64,000 bases of DNA from JBBEBE01 sp040882505 (GTDB lineage: Bacteria; Bacteroidota; Rhodothermia; Balneolales; Balneolaceae), in the NCBI GenBank assembly GCA_040882505.1, contig JBBEBE010000002.1:186001-250000 (forward strand), in the 5' to 3' direction. The notes under the pieces were generated by a model. That model saw only the letters and a program-made list of their open reading frames with translations, was not told the DNA's origin and searched no databases. The position numbers and the translations under genes were made by a program. Below, piece by piece: positions 1 to 10,513 of the stretch (position 1 is its first letter; every line of letters begins with the position of its first letter).

Positions 1-1115
1 TCATGGGGTGCATGGACTCGCAGAGTGGGTGTAGACGGTGGATGAGGGCCCGGAATGGGAAGTGATCCCGTCATCTTTTCTGCCACCGACTCCGATTCCG
101 ACATGGAACGCGTTGTCGCCGGTGCAGTCTCTTCAGAGGCCGTGTGGCAACGTGAAGCGATCTGGCCGACGGTTTCCGTCATACCGTAGGAGGCGATGAC
201 CGGTAGTCCGCGTTCGACGGCCCGGTTGAGAAGGGATTCACGAATGGGACCGCCACCGACCAGGATGCCGTGAAACGAGGAGAGTGTCGGGAGTGTACGC
301 TCTCCGAGAAGACGACCGAGTTGCGTGGGCACCATGGAGGCCGCGCGTATTTCGGGATGCGTTCGGAGCGCCTCGGCCAATCCGGAAGGATCCAGGGTAC
401 GCGGGAGCAGAACAGCCGATCCGGTGAGCAGCGCGCGAATGGTGACATTCATGCCGCCGGCATGGTGAAGAGGGAGTGGAAGGAGCCATGCGTCTCCGGG
501 GTCCATCGGGGTTTGAGTCTGTGTCCATTCGACAGCGTGGATCCAACTTCGTCGTTTGTGGGGAACGGTTTTCGGGGGGCCGCTGGACCCGGAGGTGAGG
601 AGGGCACCCCACCAGGCATCGGGAGCGCCCAGGAGTTCCGTTGTATCCATTTGTTGCCACTTCTTGCTCTCCGTCCCCGGTTCGTTTGCCCAGGAGAAGA
701 TCTTCCGGATCGTGCCGAGCGACGGATTCTCGTGAATGAGTCCGATGGATGGAGCCGCGCCCGGTTCATCGACCAGTGCGCTGTCCCACGGGAGAGTCGC
801 GCTCAGACTCTCCAGTTCGGAGGCCGGCATGGCCGGATCGAGCGGCAAGACCGGTACCCGGGAGATCCAGGCACACGCCAAATGGAGTAGCAACGCCTCC
901 CTGTTCCGGCTTCGAAGTAGAAGGAACGTTCCTGGGCGGTGGGTCTGTCCGGTCCGTGCGATGGCCGAGCTCTGATGCATCAAATCCTGAATTCGGGTCT
1001 TCCACACATTCGCGAGGGAGAAGAGGTCCCCGTAACTCCATTGCCGGTTGCCTGTAATCAAGAAGGGACGATCCGGATCGTACGGTTTCGGAACGCTGCG
1101 TGTCGGGAAGCTCAT
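1..1115 (-). CDS. menE: o-succinylbenzoate-CoA ligase (MenE), C-terminus beyond window
   Basis: This acyl-adenylate-forming enzyme should activate o-succinylbenzoate to its CoA thioester in menaquinone synthesis. The frame is open from ATG at 1115 to the left window edge, giving about 371 residues, so only a short C-terminal part is missing compared with usual MenE lengths. The P-loop-like AMP-binding motif reads LLTSGSSGPPKTVPHKRR (roughly residues 160-180), and the later signature SYGMTETVGQIASR carries the conserved T-E pair. It is the last gene of the menA-menC-menE block, 77 bases after the menC stop. Homology plus context make MenE the natural call; another acyl-CoA ligase is possible but unlikely here. 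Confidence 0.87.
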   Translation of the reverse strand, partial: MSFPTRSVPKPYDPDRPFLITGNRQWSYGDLFSLANVWKTRIQDLMHQSSAIARTGQTHRPGTFLLLRSRNREALLLHLACAWISRVPVLPLDPAMPASELESLSATLPWDSALVDEPGAAPSIGLIHENPSLGTIRKIFSWANEPGTESKKWQQMDTTELLGAPDAWWGALLTSGSSGPPKTVPHKRRSWIHAVEWTQTQTPMDPGDAWLLPLPLHHAGGMNVTIRALLTGSAVLLPRTLDPSGLAEALRTHPEIRAASMVPTQLGRLLGERTLPTLSSFHGILVGGGPIRESLLNRAVERGLPVIASYGMTETVGQIASRCHTASEETAPATTRSMSESESVAEKMTGSLPIPGPHPPSTPTLRVHAPH

Positions 1116-1192
1116 TCAGTCAGGTTCAGTCAGGTTCGGTCATGGCCACTCGTCGTGGAAAGGACGTTCCTTTGCATACAAAGTGCAAGAGT

Positions 1193-2263
1193 TCAGACGA
1201 TCTCCCGAAGACCCGCTCGATCGAGGAGTCGGGAGGGGAGTGCCCAGTATCGATTCAGAATGTCGGGACGTACCGGACCCTGCTCCTTTTTCGGCAACAA
1301 TCGAGGGTCTATCAGATCGTGTTGGAAGAGAGATCCGGTATCAAGACCGTGAGCGCAACCGGGCGTGCCCCATTCGCAAGCAGCTCGACGGAGTGTGGTT
1401 CGGGCAACGGCCGATTCCAGAGAGCTTGTCCAGATGGTTTGAATCGGGCGGGGAATCTCTCCAATGGTCCGGGAGATCTGCTCGAGATCTCCCAGGATCG
1501 TCGCTTTCAGGACATATGTGGTGATGGACTGGCAGCGTACGGCGTTTCGAAGATTCCGGATGGTCGAGAGACTTTCGTCGAGAGCAATCCGGACGGTGGA
1601 CACCTGCTGCAGTTTTTCGAGGTTGTCCAGTGTCGGGTCCCGAAGAGGTTCCTCACAATAGTCAACTGGCAGGCTGGAGAGTTCGTCGAGCCAGTGTCGT
1701 GCGTCGTTCCAAGTCCAGGACTGGTTGGCATCGATTCGCAGTCGAAGGTGCGGGTACTCTCCGGATAGGTTGCGGAGCGTTTCTATTCGGGATGCCGGTT
1801 CGCTGTTCAACTTGACCTTGATCGTCGTGTATCCGTCCCGAAGAGCGGTCCGAATGGCCGGGTCCAATGTATCCGGCGATCCAAGACCGACCACACCATT
1901 CATCTGCAATAAACAGTCCCGTGATCGATCCTCCGGGTTATCCGTAGGGCGATCGGCTGTTCGGGACTCGCGCAGTTGAAGACGAAGCGCAGAGAGAGCA
2001 AAAAGGAGAGATGGCGGGAGTTCTTCCCGGATCGATTCTCTGTCACGGATCCAGTCTGCAAGATGGTGGCGGTGCATGCGGCATGCATCGATGACCTCCT
2101 CGAGCCGATCCGGAGAACGCCCGGGAAGAGGGGCGGCTTCGGAAACCCACCCATCCTCGCCATCGACCCATTCGATAAGAAGTCCACTGCGATGTGTCCA
2201 CTCCTGCCCGGCAGCCCGAAAGGAGGTGTGGAGAGGGCAGCGGTATGTCAGGAGTCGAATCAT
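1193..2263 (-). CDS. menC: o-succinylbenzoate synthase (MenC)
   Basis: Enolase-superfamily enzyme that dehydrates SHCHC to o-succinylbenzoate. The 356-residue protein shows the muconate-lactonizing-like barrel pattern. The catalytic lysine lies in TIKVKLNSE. The metal ligands follow as LRIDANQSW, DYCEEPL and RIALDES, and the second lysine is in YVLKATILGD. The ATG overlaps the menA stop by four bases (ATGA), which implies translational coupling. OSBS enzymes are sequence-divergent and can racemize N-acyl amino acids, but the flanking menA and menE settle the role. Confidence 0.9.
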   Translation of the reverse strand: MIRLLTYRCPLHTSFRAAGQEWTHRSGLLIEWVDGEDGWVSEAAPLPGRSPDRLEEVIDACRMHRHHLADWIRDRESIREELPPSLLFALSALRLQLRESRTADRPTDNPEDRSRDCLLQMNGVVGLGSPDTLDPAIRTALRDGYTTIKVKLNSEPASRIETLRNLSGEYPHLRLRIDANQSWTWNDARHWLDELSSLPVDYCEEPLRDPTLDNLEKLQQVSTVRIALDESLSTIRNLRNAVRCQSITTYVLKATILGDLEQISRTIGEIPRPIQTIWTSSLESAVARTTLRRAACEWGTPGCAHGLDTGSLFQHDLIDPRLLPKKEQGPVRPDILNRYWALPSRLLDRAGLREIV

Positions 2264-3174
2264 GGTTGAAGAAGCAGGGCAATGGACAGAAGCAGACCGT
2301 ACAGGACCATCAACATTCCGGTGCGAGTGAGTGTCTGGTTCAATACCTCCTTCGTTTCATGACACCAGACAATGGTGAGCAGTCGACCTGCAAGGGGTGT
2401 GGCGGCCCAGGGGAGAAAAATCCAGGCACTGTAGTCGTATGCCACCCAAAGATGTGGAAGAACCAGCCACGCAGCCAACAACATGAGCGCGTATTCAACT
2501 TTCAAGGCGTTCTCACCGAGCAAGACACCGAGTGTCCGTTTTCCGGTCCATCGATCTTGTTCGATATCCCGCAGATTGTTGACGACCAATATGTTGACAC
2601 AAAGCGTGCCAACCGGTATGGAGAGCCAAACAGCGTGAATCGACCATGCGAGGGTGTTCACGTAATAGGTCCCGTTGACGGCAACAAGACCGAAAAAGAG
2701 AAAGACGAAGAGATCCCCCAACCCGTTGTAGCCGAGCGGGAACGGCCCTCCGGTATAGAGAATACCGAACAGGAGTGAGAGCAACCCCAGGATCAGGATC
2801 ACCCAACCGGCGTGCCAGACCAGCCAGAGTCCGGCCAAAAAGGCGATTCCCATGGTTAGAAGTGTGGCTCGCCACATCGTCCGGGGAGCGACCCATCCGG
2901 ATGCCGTGGCTCGGGTGAAGCCGATCCGGTCGTCGCGATCGGCCCCTTTTTGATGGTCGAAGTAGTCGTTGGCAAAATTGGTCCCGATTTGAATGAGCAG
3001 GGCGCAAAAAAGGGCGACGGCCGATGGCATGGCATGGAATGCACCATGGGTCCATGCGAGGGTGCTTCCTATGACGACCGGTACAATGGCTGCCGGCAGG
3101 GTGTGCAGTCGGGCCGCTTTGATCCAGACGGTTCGGCGGTTGGGTCGGACCGGTGCAACGGTAGAGCTGGGCAT
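2260..3174 (-). CDS. menA: 1,4-dihydroxy-2-naphthoate polyprenyltransferase (MenA)
   Basis: UbiA-superfamily integral membrane enzyme that attaches the polyprenyl tail to dihydroxynaphthoate. The 304 residues form about eight or nine hydrophobic segments. The first Asp-rich prenyl-diphosphate motif is NFANDYFDHQKGAD and the second is NNLRDIEQDRWTGKRT. It is the first gene of the menA-menC-menE block and is divergent from glnN across a 348-base AT-rich gap that probably holds its promoter. Length and motifs match MenA rather than UbiA. Confidence 0.93.
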   Translation of the reverse strand: MPSSTVAPVRPNRRTVWIKAARLHTLPAAIVPVVIGSTLAWTHGAFHAMPSAVALFCALLIQIGTNFANDYFDHQKGADRDDRIGFTRATASGWVAPRTMWRATLLTMGIAFLAGLWLVWHAGWVILILGLLSLLFGILYTGGPFPLGYNGLGDLFVFLFFGLVAVNGTYYVNTLAWSIHAVWLSIPVGTLCVNILVVNNLRDIEQDRWTGKRTLGVLLGENALKVEYALMLLAAWLVLPHLWVAYDYSAWIFLPWAATPLAGRLLTIVWCHETKEVLNQTLTRTGMLMVLYGLLLSIALLLQP

Positions 3175-3374
3175 GGGGCTTGAAGGTGTCTGTTCATCTT
3201 GGCTCGGTCGGTTCCGCGATCGGATCGAGACCGATTTCGGGTCCGTTCACGTCCGGTCGGGGGTGAATACGGGAAGATCGCGGAAATCCGTCCGAAAGGG
3301 AAACTCCTTAATTTTTTCAGTAAAGAGGGGGTAGAACTGAATTTTATTAAGTGACACGGCTATGAAAGCGCTAT

Positions 3375-3382
3375 CAAAACTA
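3375..3382 (-). promoter_or_regulatory. possible -7 element for menA
   Basis: Read on the minus strand the octamer is TAGTTTTG, an exact match to the Bacteroidota -7 consensus TAnnTTTG, about 200 bases before the menA start. No clear TTTG lies 19-21 bases upstream, so the assignment is weak. Confidence 0.3.
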
Positions 3383-3451
3383 AAAATATTCGGAATCTGT
3401 GATACCGTGCCTTTCTTTTTAAGTAGAAACAATGAATGTGATTAAAAATAT

Positions 3452-3483
3452 TTTGTAAGAAATTGGATTGCTCTTATATTTAG
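3452..3483 (+). promoter_or_regulatory. Bacteroidota-type promoter for glnN
   Basis: TTTG at 3452-3455 and TATATTTAG at 3475-3483 are separated by 19 bases. This fits the Bacteroidota primary-sigma consensus (TTTG, 19-21 bases, TAnnTTTG) with one mismatch in the -7 box. The predicted transcript would begin about 30 bases before the glnN ATG. There is no Shine-Dalgarno sequence, only an A-rich leader, as is common in this phylum. Confidence 0.6.
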
Positions 3484-3522
3484 AGCGGTTCAACCAGAAC
3501 AAACCAATACAACGAACCCGAC

Positions 3523-5706
<2,184 letters not shown>

Positions 5707-5807
5707 CATCGACGATCGTCACGATCCGGGATTACGTGTCAGTATCCCGGCTTGACGGTTCATAACCGGACGTTAGCCGGTCGTGAACAGTGATCATCAA
5801 CCACACA

Positions 5808-5838
5808 AAAGCCCCCGAGCTGACGGTTCGGGGGCTTT
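5808..5838. terminator. bidirectional terminator between glnN and menB
   Basis: AAAGCCCCCGA (5808-5818) and TCGGGGGCTTT (5828-5838) form a perfect 11-base-pair stem with a 9-base loop. T-rich sequence follows on the plus strand and on the minus strand (A-rich before the stem), so it can stop both converging transcripts. Confidence 0.9.
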
Positions 5839-5855
5839 CTTTGTGTAAAGGAGGG

Positions 5856-6689
5856 TCAAAGCGATAGCCAGGGAAATCGACTGAAGTCCGGTTTTCGTTT
5901 TTCAAGAAATGCGTTTCGACCCTCTTCGGCTTCGTCGGTCATGTAGGCGAGTCGAGTGGCTTCACCGGAGAAGACCTGTTGTCCCACCATTCCGTCATCG
6001 ACCAGGTTGAAGGCAAATTTGATCATTCGGATCGCGGTCGGACTTTTTCCGAGGATTTCACGTGCCCACTCGATGGCCGTCTCTTCGAGCTCGTCGTGCG
6101 GGACAACAGCATTGACCATGCCCATATCCATGGCCTCTCGTGCCGAGTAGCTGCGCCCTAAAAAGAAGATTTCACGGGCTCGCTTCTGACCGATTTGTCG
6201 GGCAAGAAGGGCCGAACCGTACCCACCATCAAAACTGGCAACGTCGGCATCGGTCTGCTTGAAGATGGCGTGTTCATTGCTGGCAATTGTGAGATCACAG
6301 ACGACGTGGAGGCTGTGCCCGCCTCCAACCGCCCATCCGGGAACCACACAAATGACGACCTTGGACATGAAACGGATGATGCGCTGGATGTCCAGAACGT
6401 TGAGGCGTGCAACACCGTCCTCTCCCTTGTACCCGCTCTTGTCGCGGACCCGTTGGTCCCCGCCTGAACAGAAGGCGTAGACCCCGTCGTCGGCCGGCCC
6501 TTCACCCGTGAGGAGGACGACACCGATAGAGTTGTCTTCTCGCGCATCGACGAGGGCCTCCTGAAGTTCGAACAGGGTGGTGGGTCGAAAAGCGTTCCGC
6601 ACGTTGGGGCGGTTGAAGGCAATCCGGGCAATACCGGCGCCTTTTCTATAGGTGATATCCGTGTACTCTTTTTCGTAGCTCCAGTCCAT
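5856..6689 (-). CDS. menB: 1,4-dihydroxy-2-naphthoyl-CoA synthase (MenB)
   Basis: Crotonase-fold enzyme that closes the second ring of the naphthoquinone, converting o-succinylbenzoyl-CoA to dihydroxynaphthoyl-CoA. The 277-residue length is typical. Visible family features are the RIAFNRPNVRNAFRPTT start, the oxyanion-hole stretch VYAFCSGGDQRVR, and the VVPGWAVGGGHSLHVVCD motif characteristic of MenB. The QTDADVASFDGGYGSALLAR segment, with the MenB-type Asp, is also present. It lies 42 bases after menH and ends the menF-D-GT-H-B block, facing glnN. Confidence 0.96.
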   Translation of the reverse strand: MDWSYEKEYTDITYRKGAGIARIAFNRPNVRNAFRPTTLFELQEALVDAREDNSIGVVLLTGEGPADDGVYAFCSGGDQRVRDKSGYKGEDGVARLNVLDIQRIIRFMSKVVICVVPGWAVGGGHSLHVVCDLTIASNEHAIFKQTDADVASFDGGYGSALLARQIGQKRAREIFFLGRSYSAREAMDMGMVNAVVPHDELEETAIEWAREILGKSPTAIRMIKFAFNLVDDGMVGQQVFSGEATRLAYMTDEAEEGRNAFLEKRKPDFSRFPWLSL

Positions 6690-6731
6690 GGCATCGGTGG
6701 TTTGATCGTGTAAACGTTTGTCGAAAGGTAG

Positions 6732-7601
6732 CTATTTCTGTCGGAAATGGGTCGAATCGATCCGGGATGACCGAAGAAAATCCAGGATGCGGGAGGCGAC
6801 CTCATCCGGACGATCGCGATGAACCCGATGTCCGGATCTCTTGACAATGATGTGCATCGCATCGGGGATGTTCCGGGCCATTTTTTTGTGGATCCCGATG
6901 AATTTCGAATCCCCCTCCCCGCTCAACAGCAACACCGGAATCTGCAACGACTCCAACGACTCCCACACCGACGGCATCTGCCCCGTTCCGAATCCGAGAA
7001 GACTGGCGGCCAGACCCTCCGGAGACCGTGAACAGGAGACCACGGACGAGGGAGTGGACCCGTCGTGATCTTCGCTCTGGAACAGAGGCATCTGTTCCCA
7101 CTTGTCAAGAAAGCCGGGCAGATCCTGTAGAATCGCACGTGCACGCTCACGGTCAAGCTCCTGCCGTTCTCTTCGGTCTGCCTCGTCTGTGATTCCGGGT
7201 GTGCTGCTTTCGAGGATGAGACCGGAAACCAAATCGGGACAGGCACATGCCAGCTGCAGGGCGAGCCGTCCGCCCATGCTGTACCCGTAGAGCCAAACAG
7301 GCCCGCACTGCAACCGATCCACCATACTCGAGAGATCTTCAATCTGCGACTCGAGTCGAAAGCCGGAATCCGGCTCGTCCTCCCATCCATTTGGAAGGGG
7401 ATCTGCACACACGCTCCGGGTCTCTCCATGTCCGGGAAGATCGATCAGAAGCGGATTGCAACGAGAGGAGATTCGCTGTGCAAGGGGCCTCATCGCCTCC
7501 CCACAGCCCAAAAACCCGTGAAAAAGGAGCATCCAGGGCAGATCCGGGGTCCGGGAGGCCAGTTCGATGTGCCAGTGGTGGTGAGGTGTAGGTGCGATCA
7601 T
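6732..7601 (-). CDS. menH: SHCHC synthase, alpha/beta hydrolase (MenH)
   Basis: The likely role is removal of pyruvate from SEPHCHC to give SHCHC, between MenD and MenC. The alpha/beta-hydrolase hallmarks are LLFHGFLGCGEAMRPLA, DLPGHGET, the nucleophile elbow LYGYSMGGRLALQLA and the C-terminal histidine in RSGHRVHRDRP. I start it at ATG 7601 (289 residues), which overlaps the upstream glycosyltransferase stop as ATGA. A longer frame reaches 7688 but would run inside that gene. The operon position makes MenH far likelier than a generic esterase. Confidence 0.87.
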   Translation of the reverse strand: MIAPTPHHHWHIELASRTPDLPWMLLFHGFLGCGEAMRPLAQRISSRCNPLLIDLPGHGETRSVCADPLPNGWEDEPDSGFRLESQIEDLSSMVDRLQCGPVWLYGYSMGGRLALQLACACPDLVSGLILESSTPGITDEADRRERQELDRERARAILQDLPGFLDKWEQMPLFQSEDHDGSTPSSVVSCSRSPEGLAASLLGFGTGQMPSVWESLESLQIPVLLLSGEGDSKFIGIHKKMARNIPDAMHIIVKRSGHRVHRDRPDEVASRILDFLRSSRIDSTHFRQK

Positions 7602-8749
7602 GGGTTCGGTCTCCGGTGTTCGAGCCACGTTTCGCACCGATGACTCCACGCCTGCATGGACCATCGATCTTCGGCATCTGCACGGCATGCGTCACGCGAG
7701 AGTCCGTCGATCGTCTGAATGGCGCCGGCCAAGAGATCGGGCCGGTCGGGAGGAACCAGATATCCGGTCTCTCCATCCCGGATGATCTCGGACGGACCGC
7801 CGCGTCGATAGGCCAGAACGGGCGTTCCGCAGGCGAGGGCTTCGATAGCCACAATTCCGAACGCCTCCTCCCATTTGGGGGTCATCAATACTGCTTTTGA
7901 CTCGCCGGTCACACGTTGAAGCTCCTCCATGGACAGGAAACCGTGCCAGCGTTCCGACAGATCGGGCCATTGGCTACAGAGAGTTTCCCAGTATACCGGG
8001 TCGTCGACAGGCCCGGCCAACCGGAGAGGCATACCGGCCTGCCCGGCTGCCTCGATCGCTTCGTGGACTCCTTTTTCGGGTGCGATGCGGCCCAACCAGA
8101 GAAGACCGGAGCCGGGTGTTGCCCGAAACCGGTATCGGTCCAGATCGAGCCCCAATCCCACGATCTGCATGGCCCGTCGTACAGGATCCGGAAATGTGGC
8201 AGCTTGGGTATGCGTGTGACACGCGAGCCGGCCCGGTACCTGCTCCTCGGTTCGGAGCAGCTCGTCATCAAACTCACGATCGAGAGATCCCATCGAAATC
8301 AGATGATGGATCGGGGTTGTGAAGCGGGATGTGAGCCGAAGTGGCATCCGGTCGTAGGCAAAGTTGACGATCCGGTACACATGGTCCTGTTCTTTCCAAG
8401 CAATGGCGAGCATCTTCTCGAGAGCCGACGCATCGGCCGACGTTTCCGGAAGGTGATCGATGGACGCCAATTGTCGCTCGGCCTGTTCCCGTGACCGGTC
8501 CGGATGGTGCTGCGCGGCCACTTGAAGGCTCCCGTCGACGGTCGTGAGCGTGATGGGGTCGCCGTGTTCCCGGTTCCAGGCCTGCAGAGGGTCCGAGAGC
8601 CGCGATCCTGCCGGGGCGAGGATCCGGATTCGGTGACCGCGCAGGGCAAATCCTTTCGCCAGAGTTTGAATGGCCACCTCCACACCTCCCCCTCGTCCCG
8701 AACCGATCGGGGCGACAGCTGTTGAGAGGAAAAGATAGGGGTGGTTCAT
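7598..8749 (-). CDS. GT4 glycosyltransferase, pterin-glucosyltransferase-like
   Basis: A 383-residue GT-B-fold glycosyltransferase. The N-terminal Rossmann half begins with APIGSGRGGGVEVAIQTLA. The C-terminal half has LLWLGRIAPEKGVHEAI, LMTPKWEEAFGIVAIEALA (the E-x7-E signature of GT4) and RRGGPSEIIRDGETGYLV. From memory, the blocks LISMGSLDREFD and LMTPKWEEAFG resemble UDP-glucose:tetrahydrobiopterin glucosyltransferase-like proteins of cyanobacteria and green sulfur bacteria. I could not verify that by search, and the acceptor is unknown. It lies inside the menaquinone operon, 3 bases after menD and overlapping menH as ATGA, so it is co-translated with both. No signal peptide or membrane segment is seen, so it is probably cytoplasmic. 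Confidence 0.75.
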   Translation of the reverse strand: MNHPYLFLSTAVAPIGSGRGGGVEVAIQTLAKGFALRGHRIRILAPAGSRLSDPLQAWNREHGDPITLTTVDGSLQVAAQHHPDRSREQAERQLASIDHLPETSADASALEKMLAIAWKEQDHVYRIVNFAYDRMPLRLTSRFTTPIHHLISMGSLDREFDDELLRTEEQVPGRLACHTHTQAATFPDPVRRAMQIVGLGLDLDRYRFRATPGSGLLWLGRIAPEKGVHEAIEAAGQAGMPLRLAGPVDDPVYWETLCSQWPDLSERWHGFLSMEELQRVTGESKAVLMTPKWEEAFGIVAIEALACGTPVLAYRRGGPSEIIRDGETGYLVPPDRPDLLAGAIQTIDGLSRDACRADAEDRWSMQAWSHRCETWLEHRRPNP

Positions 8750-8752
8750 GGG

Positions 8753-10513
8753 TCAAATGTGCGTGCGAAGCTGCATGGAGCTGTCCGGATCGGTGATGCA
8801 TTCGATCAATTCCGGCCCGTCGAAGGGGGAGGAGAGTATCGATGTGAATGCATCCAGTGTCTCTGCAGAATGTACCGAAATCCCGTGTGCCCGGGCCAAT
8901 GCCGAGATTCGGGTTGGTTGCGGGGTTTCAAAATGGTCGTGAAAGATCTCCTGATCCAGAGAGGCGATCGGTAATATTCTGAAGATGGTGCCACCCCCAT
9001 TCTCCAGGACCACAATGCGAAGGGGCAGACGAGTTCCTGCAAGCGAGAGCAGGGCTCCGCTGTCGTGAAGAGCGGCCAGATCTCCGACAAGCAGGGTGAC
9101 TCGAGCTCCCGAACTGCGGCAGAGACCGATGGCTGACGAGAGAATTCCGTCGATTCCGGCTGCTCCCCGATGGGTTCGGATCGATCCAACCGGAAAGGAA
9201 GCCGGACGAACCCGGGCCAGATCGCGAATGGTCATGGAGTTGGAGACCATGAGAAGGTCCTCCGGAGTCAGGGCCTTGCACACGGCCCGAACAGCTGCCG
9301 GATCGGTCAGGTCCGGTACACGTGCGAGGATGTTCGACAAGGCGGATTCGGCCTCCCGGTTTGTATCGTCCCACCACCGGGTCCACCTCTTTCGGCCCTC
9401 GTGCAGATCTTCCGGAGCCTCCGGATCGTTCAGCAATGCAGCTTGCTCCTCCGTCATTCGAAGCGGTCGGGGAACGATCAGTCGTCGGTCGATTCGGGCC
9501 TCGCCCTGCTGCCAGGTATCCCGGGTATGCAGGTGCCAAACGGGGATATCGGTACGATTTTCGAGCCATGATTCGAAATCGAGAAGAGCCCGGCTGTACA
9601 GGGTATGACCGGTGCGCAGAATCAAATCCGGAGCGGGTCCGCTGTTCATCACTTCCCGAAGGAGAGGGGCGTATCGTTCCACAGTCCGGACATGGTCGGG
9701 AAGCGGAGCTCCCGGTTCGGCCAGAACCGGGAGGCCCGTGAGCTCCTGAAGGTGGGCAACCCACCCTCCAAGGTGACGAAACGGCGCATCGGTACCGGCA
9801 ACAAGGAGAGGGTGATGAGCAGACCGGATCGACTCGTATAGCTCGGCGGGTATCGCATCGACCGGTTGTCGGGTCCAGATGACGGGAGACGGTTGACCGG
9901 CAGATGTGTCCTGTTGGATCTGTGCCTGGTTGGTTTCCCGTTCACGATCCATCTGTCTCCGGTCGGGTTCGAGCGGCTTGCGGAAGGGGAGGTTCAGGTG
10001 GACCACACCTCCCGGGTTCAATGCACGGTTGAGGGCTTGCCCGGCGAGCAGGTCGAGTCGCTTCAGACTCGCTTGATCTCCCCGTGGCTCTCCCAGTTCG
10101 TGGAAAAAAGTGGTGCGGGAACCGAAAAAGTGAAGTTGGTCAATGGTTTGTGAGCTGCCCGTACCCCGCAGGTGGGGCGGTCGGTCGGCGGTAAGCAGAA
10201 TCACGGGAATGCCGGCCTGCTCCGCTTCGATGACGGCCGGCAGGTAGTTGGCCAGGGCCGAACCGGAGGTGCAGACCAAGAGTGTCGGAAGCCCGGTTGC
10301 GTTCGCCTCTCCAAGCGCCTGAAATGCGGCCGACCGTTCATCCAGAACTGTGGTGCGATCCAATCCCGGGTGCAGCGCCGCAGCCAGGACCAGTGGCGTG
10401 GAACGGGAACCGGGGGAGAGGATGGTGCGCCGAACACCATGCTGCCAAAGGCCTCGCAGAAGTCTGGAGCTCCAGTGCAGATTCAGATTGCCCCCCGTGA
10501 GCTCACTGCTCAT
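8753..10513 (-). CDS. menD: SEPHCHC synthase (MenD)
   Basis: Thiamine-diphosphate enzyme that joins isochorismate and 2-oxoglutarate, the first committed step to menaquinone. At 586 residues it is of standard length. The N-terminal domain carries SPGSRSTPLVLA, DERSAAFQALG and LVCTSGSALANYLPAVIEA, with the ThDP-activating glutamate in DERSAAF. The C-terminal domain has NSMTIRDL, HRGAAGIDGILSSAIG and LLVGDLAALHDSGALLSL, the GDL...HD ThDP/Mg motif. The start overlaps the end of menF by 11 bases, so the two are coupled. Confidence 0.95.
   Translation of the reverse strand: MSSELTGGNLNLHWSSRLLRGLWQHGVRRTILSPGSRSTPLVLAAALHPGLDRTTVLDERSAAFQALGEANATGLPTLLVCTSGSALANYLPAVIEAEQAGIPVILLTADRPPHLRGTGSSQTIDQLHFFGSRTTFFHELGEPRGDQASLKRLDLLAGQALNRALNPGGVVHLNLPFRKPLEPDRRQMDRERETNQAQIQQDTSAGQPSPVIWTRQPVDAIPAELYESIRSAHHPLLVAGTDAPFRHLGGWVAHLQELTGLPVLAEPGAPLPDHVRTVERYAPLLREVMNSGPAPDLILRTGHTLYSRALLDFESWLENRTDIPVWHLHTRDTWQQGEARIDRRLIVPRPLRMTEEQAALLNDPEAPEDLHEGRKRWTRWWDDTNREAESALSNILARVPDLTDPAAVRAVCKALTPEDLLMVSNSMTIRDLARVRPASFPVGSIRTHRGAAGIDGILSSAIGLCRSSGARVTLLVGDLAALHDSGALLSLAGTRLPLRIVVLENGGGTIFRILPIASLDQEIFHDHFETPQPTRISALARAHGISVHSAETLDAFTSILSSPFDGPELIECITDPDSSMQLRTHI

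Larger units (their letters stand above)
3175..3522. other. AT-rich divergent promoter region between menA and glnN
   Basis: This 348-base gap separates the divergent menA and glnN starts. It is much more AT-rich than its surroundings, particularly 3305-3485. It contains a good Bacteroidota-type promoter for glnN and a weaker -7-like element facing menA, both listed separately. A short open frame at 3247-3432 on the minus strand has no recognisable features, and I do not treat it as a gene. Confidence 0.6.

Noticed and set aside
3247..3432. 61-residue frame upstream of menA
   Set aside because: It sits in the AT-rich promoter region, has no ribosome site or family pattern, and overlaps the likely menA promoter.
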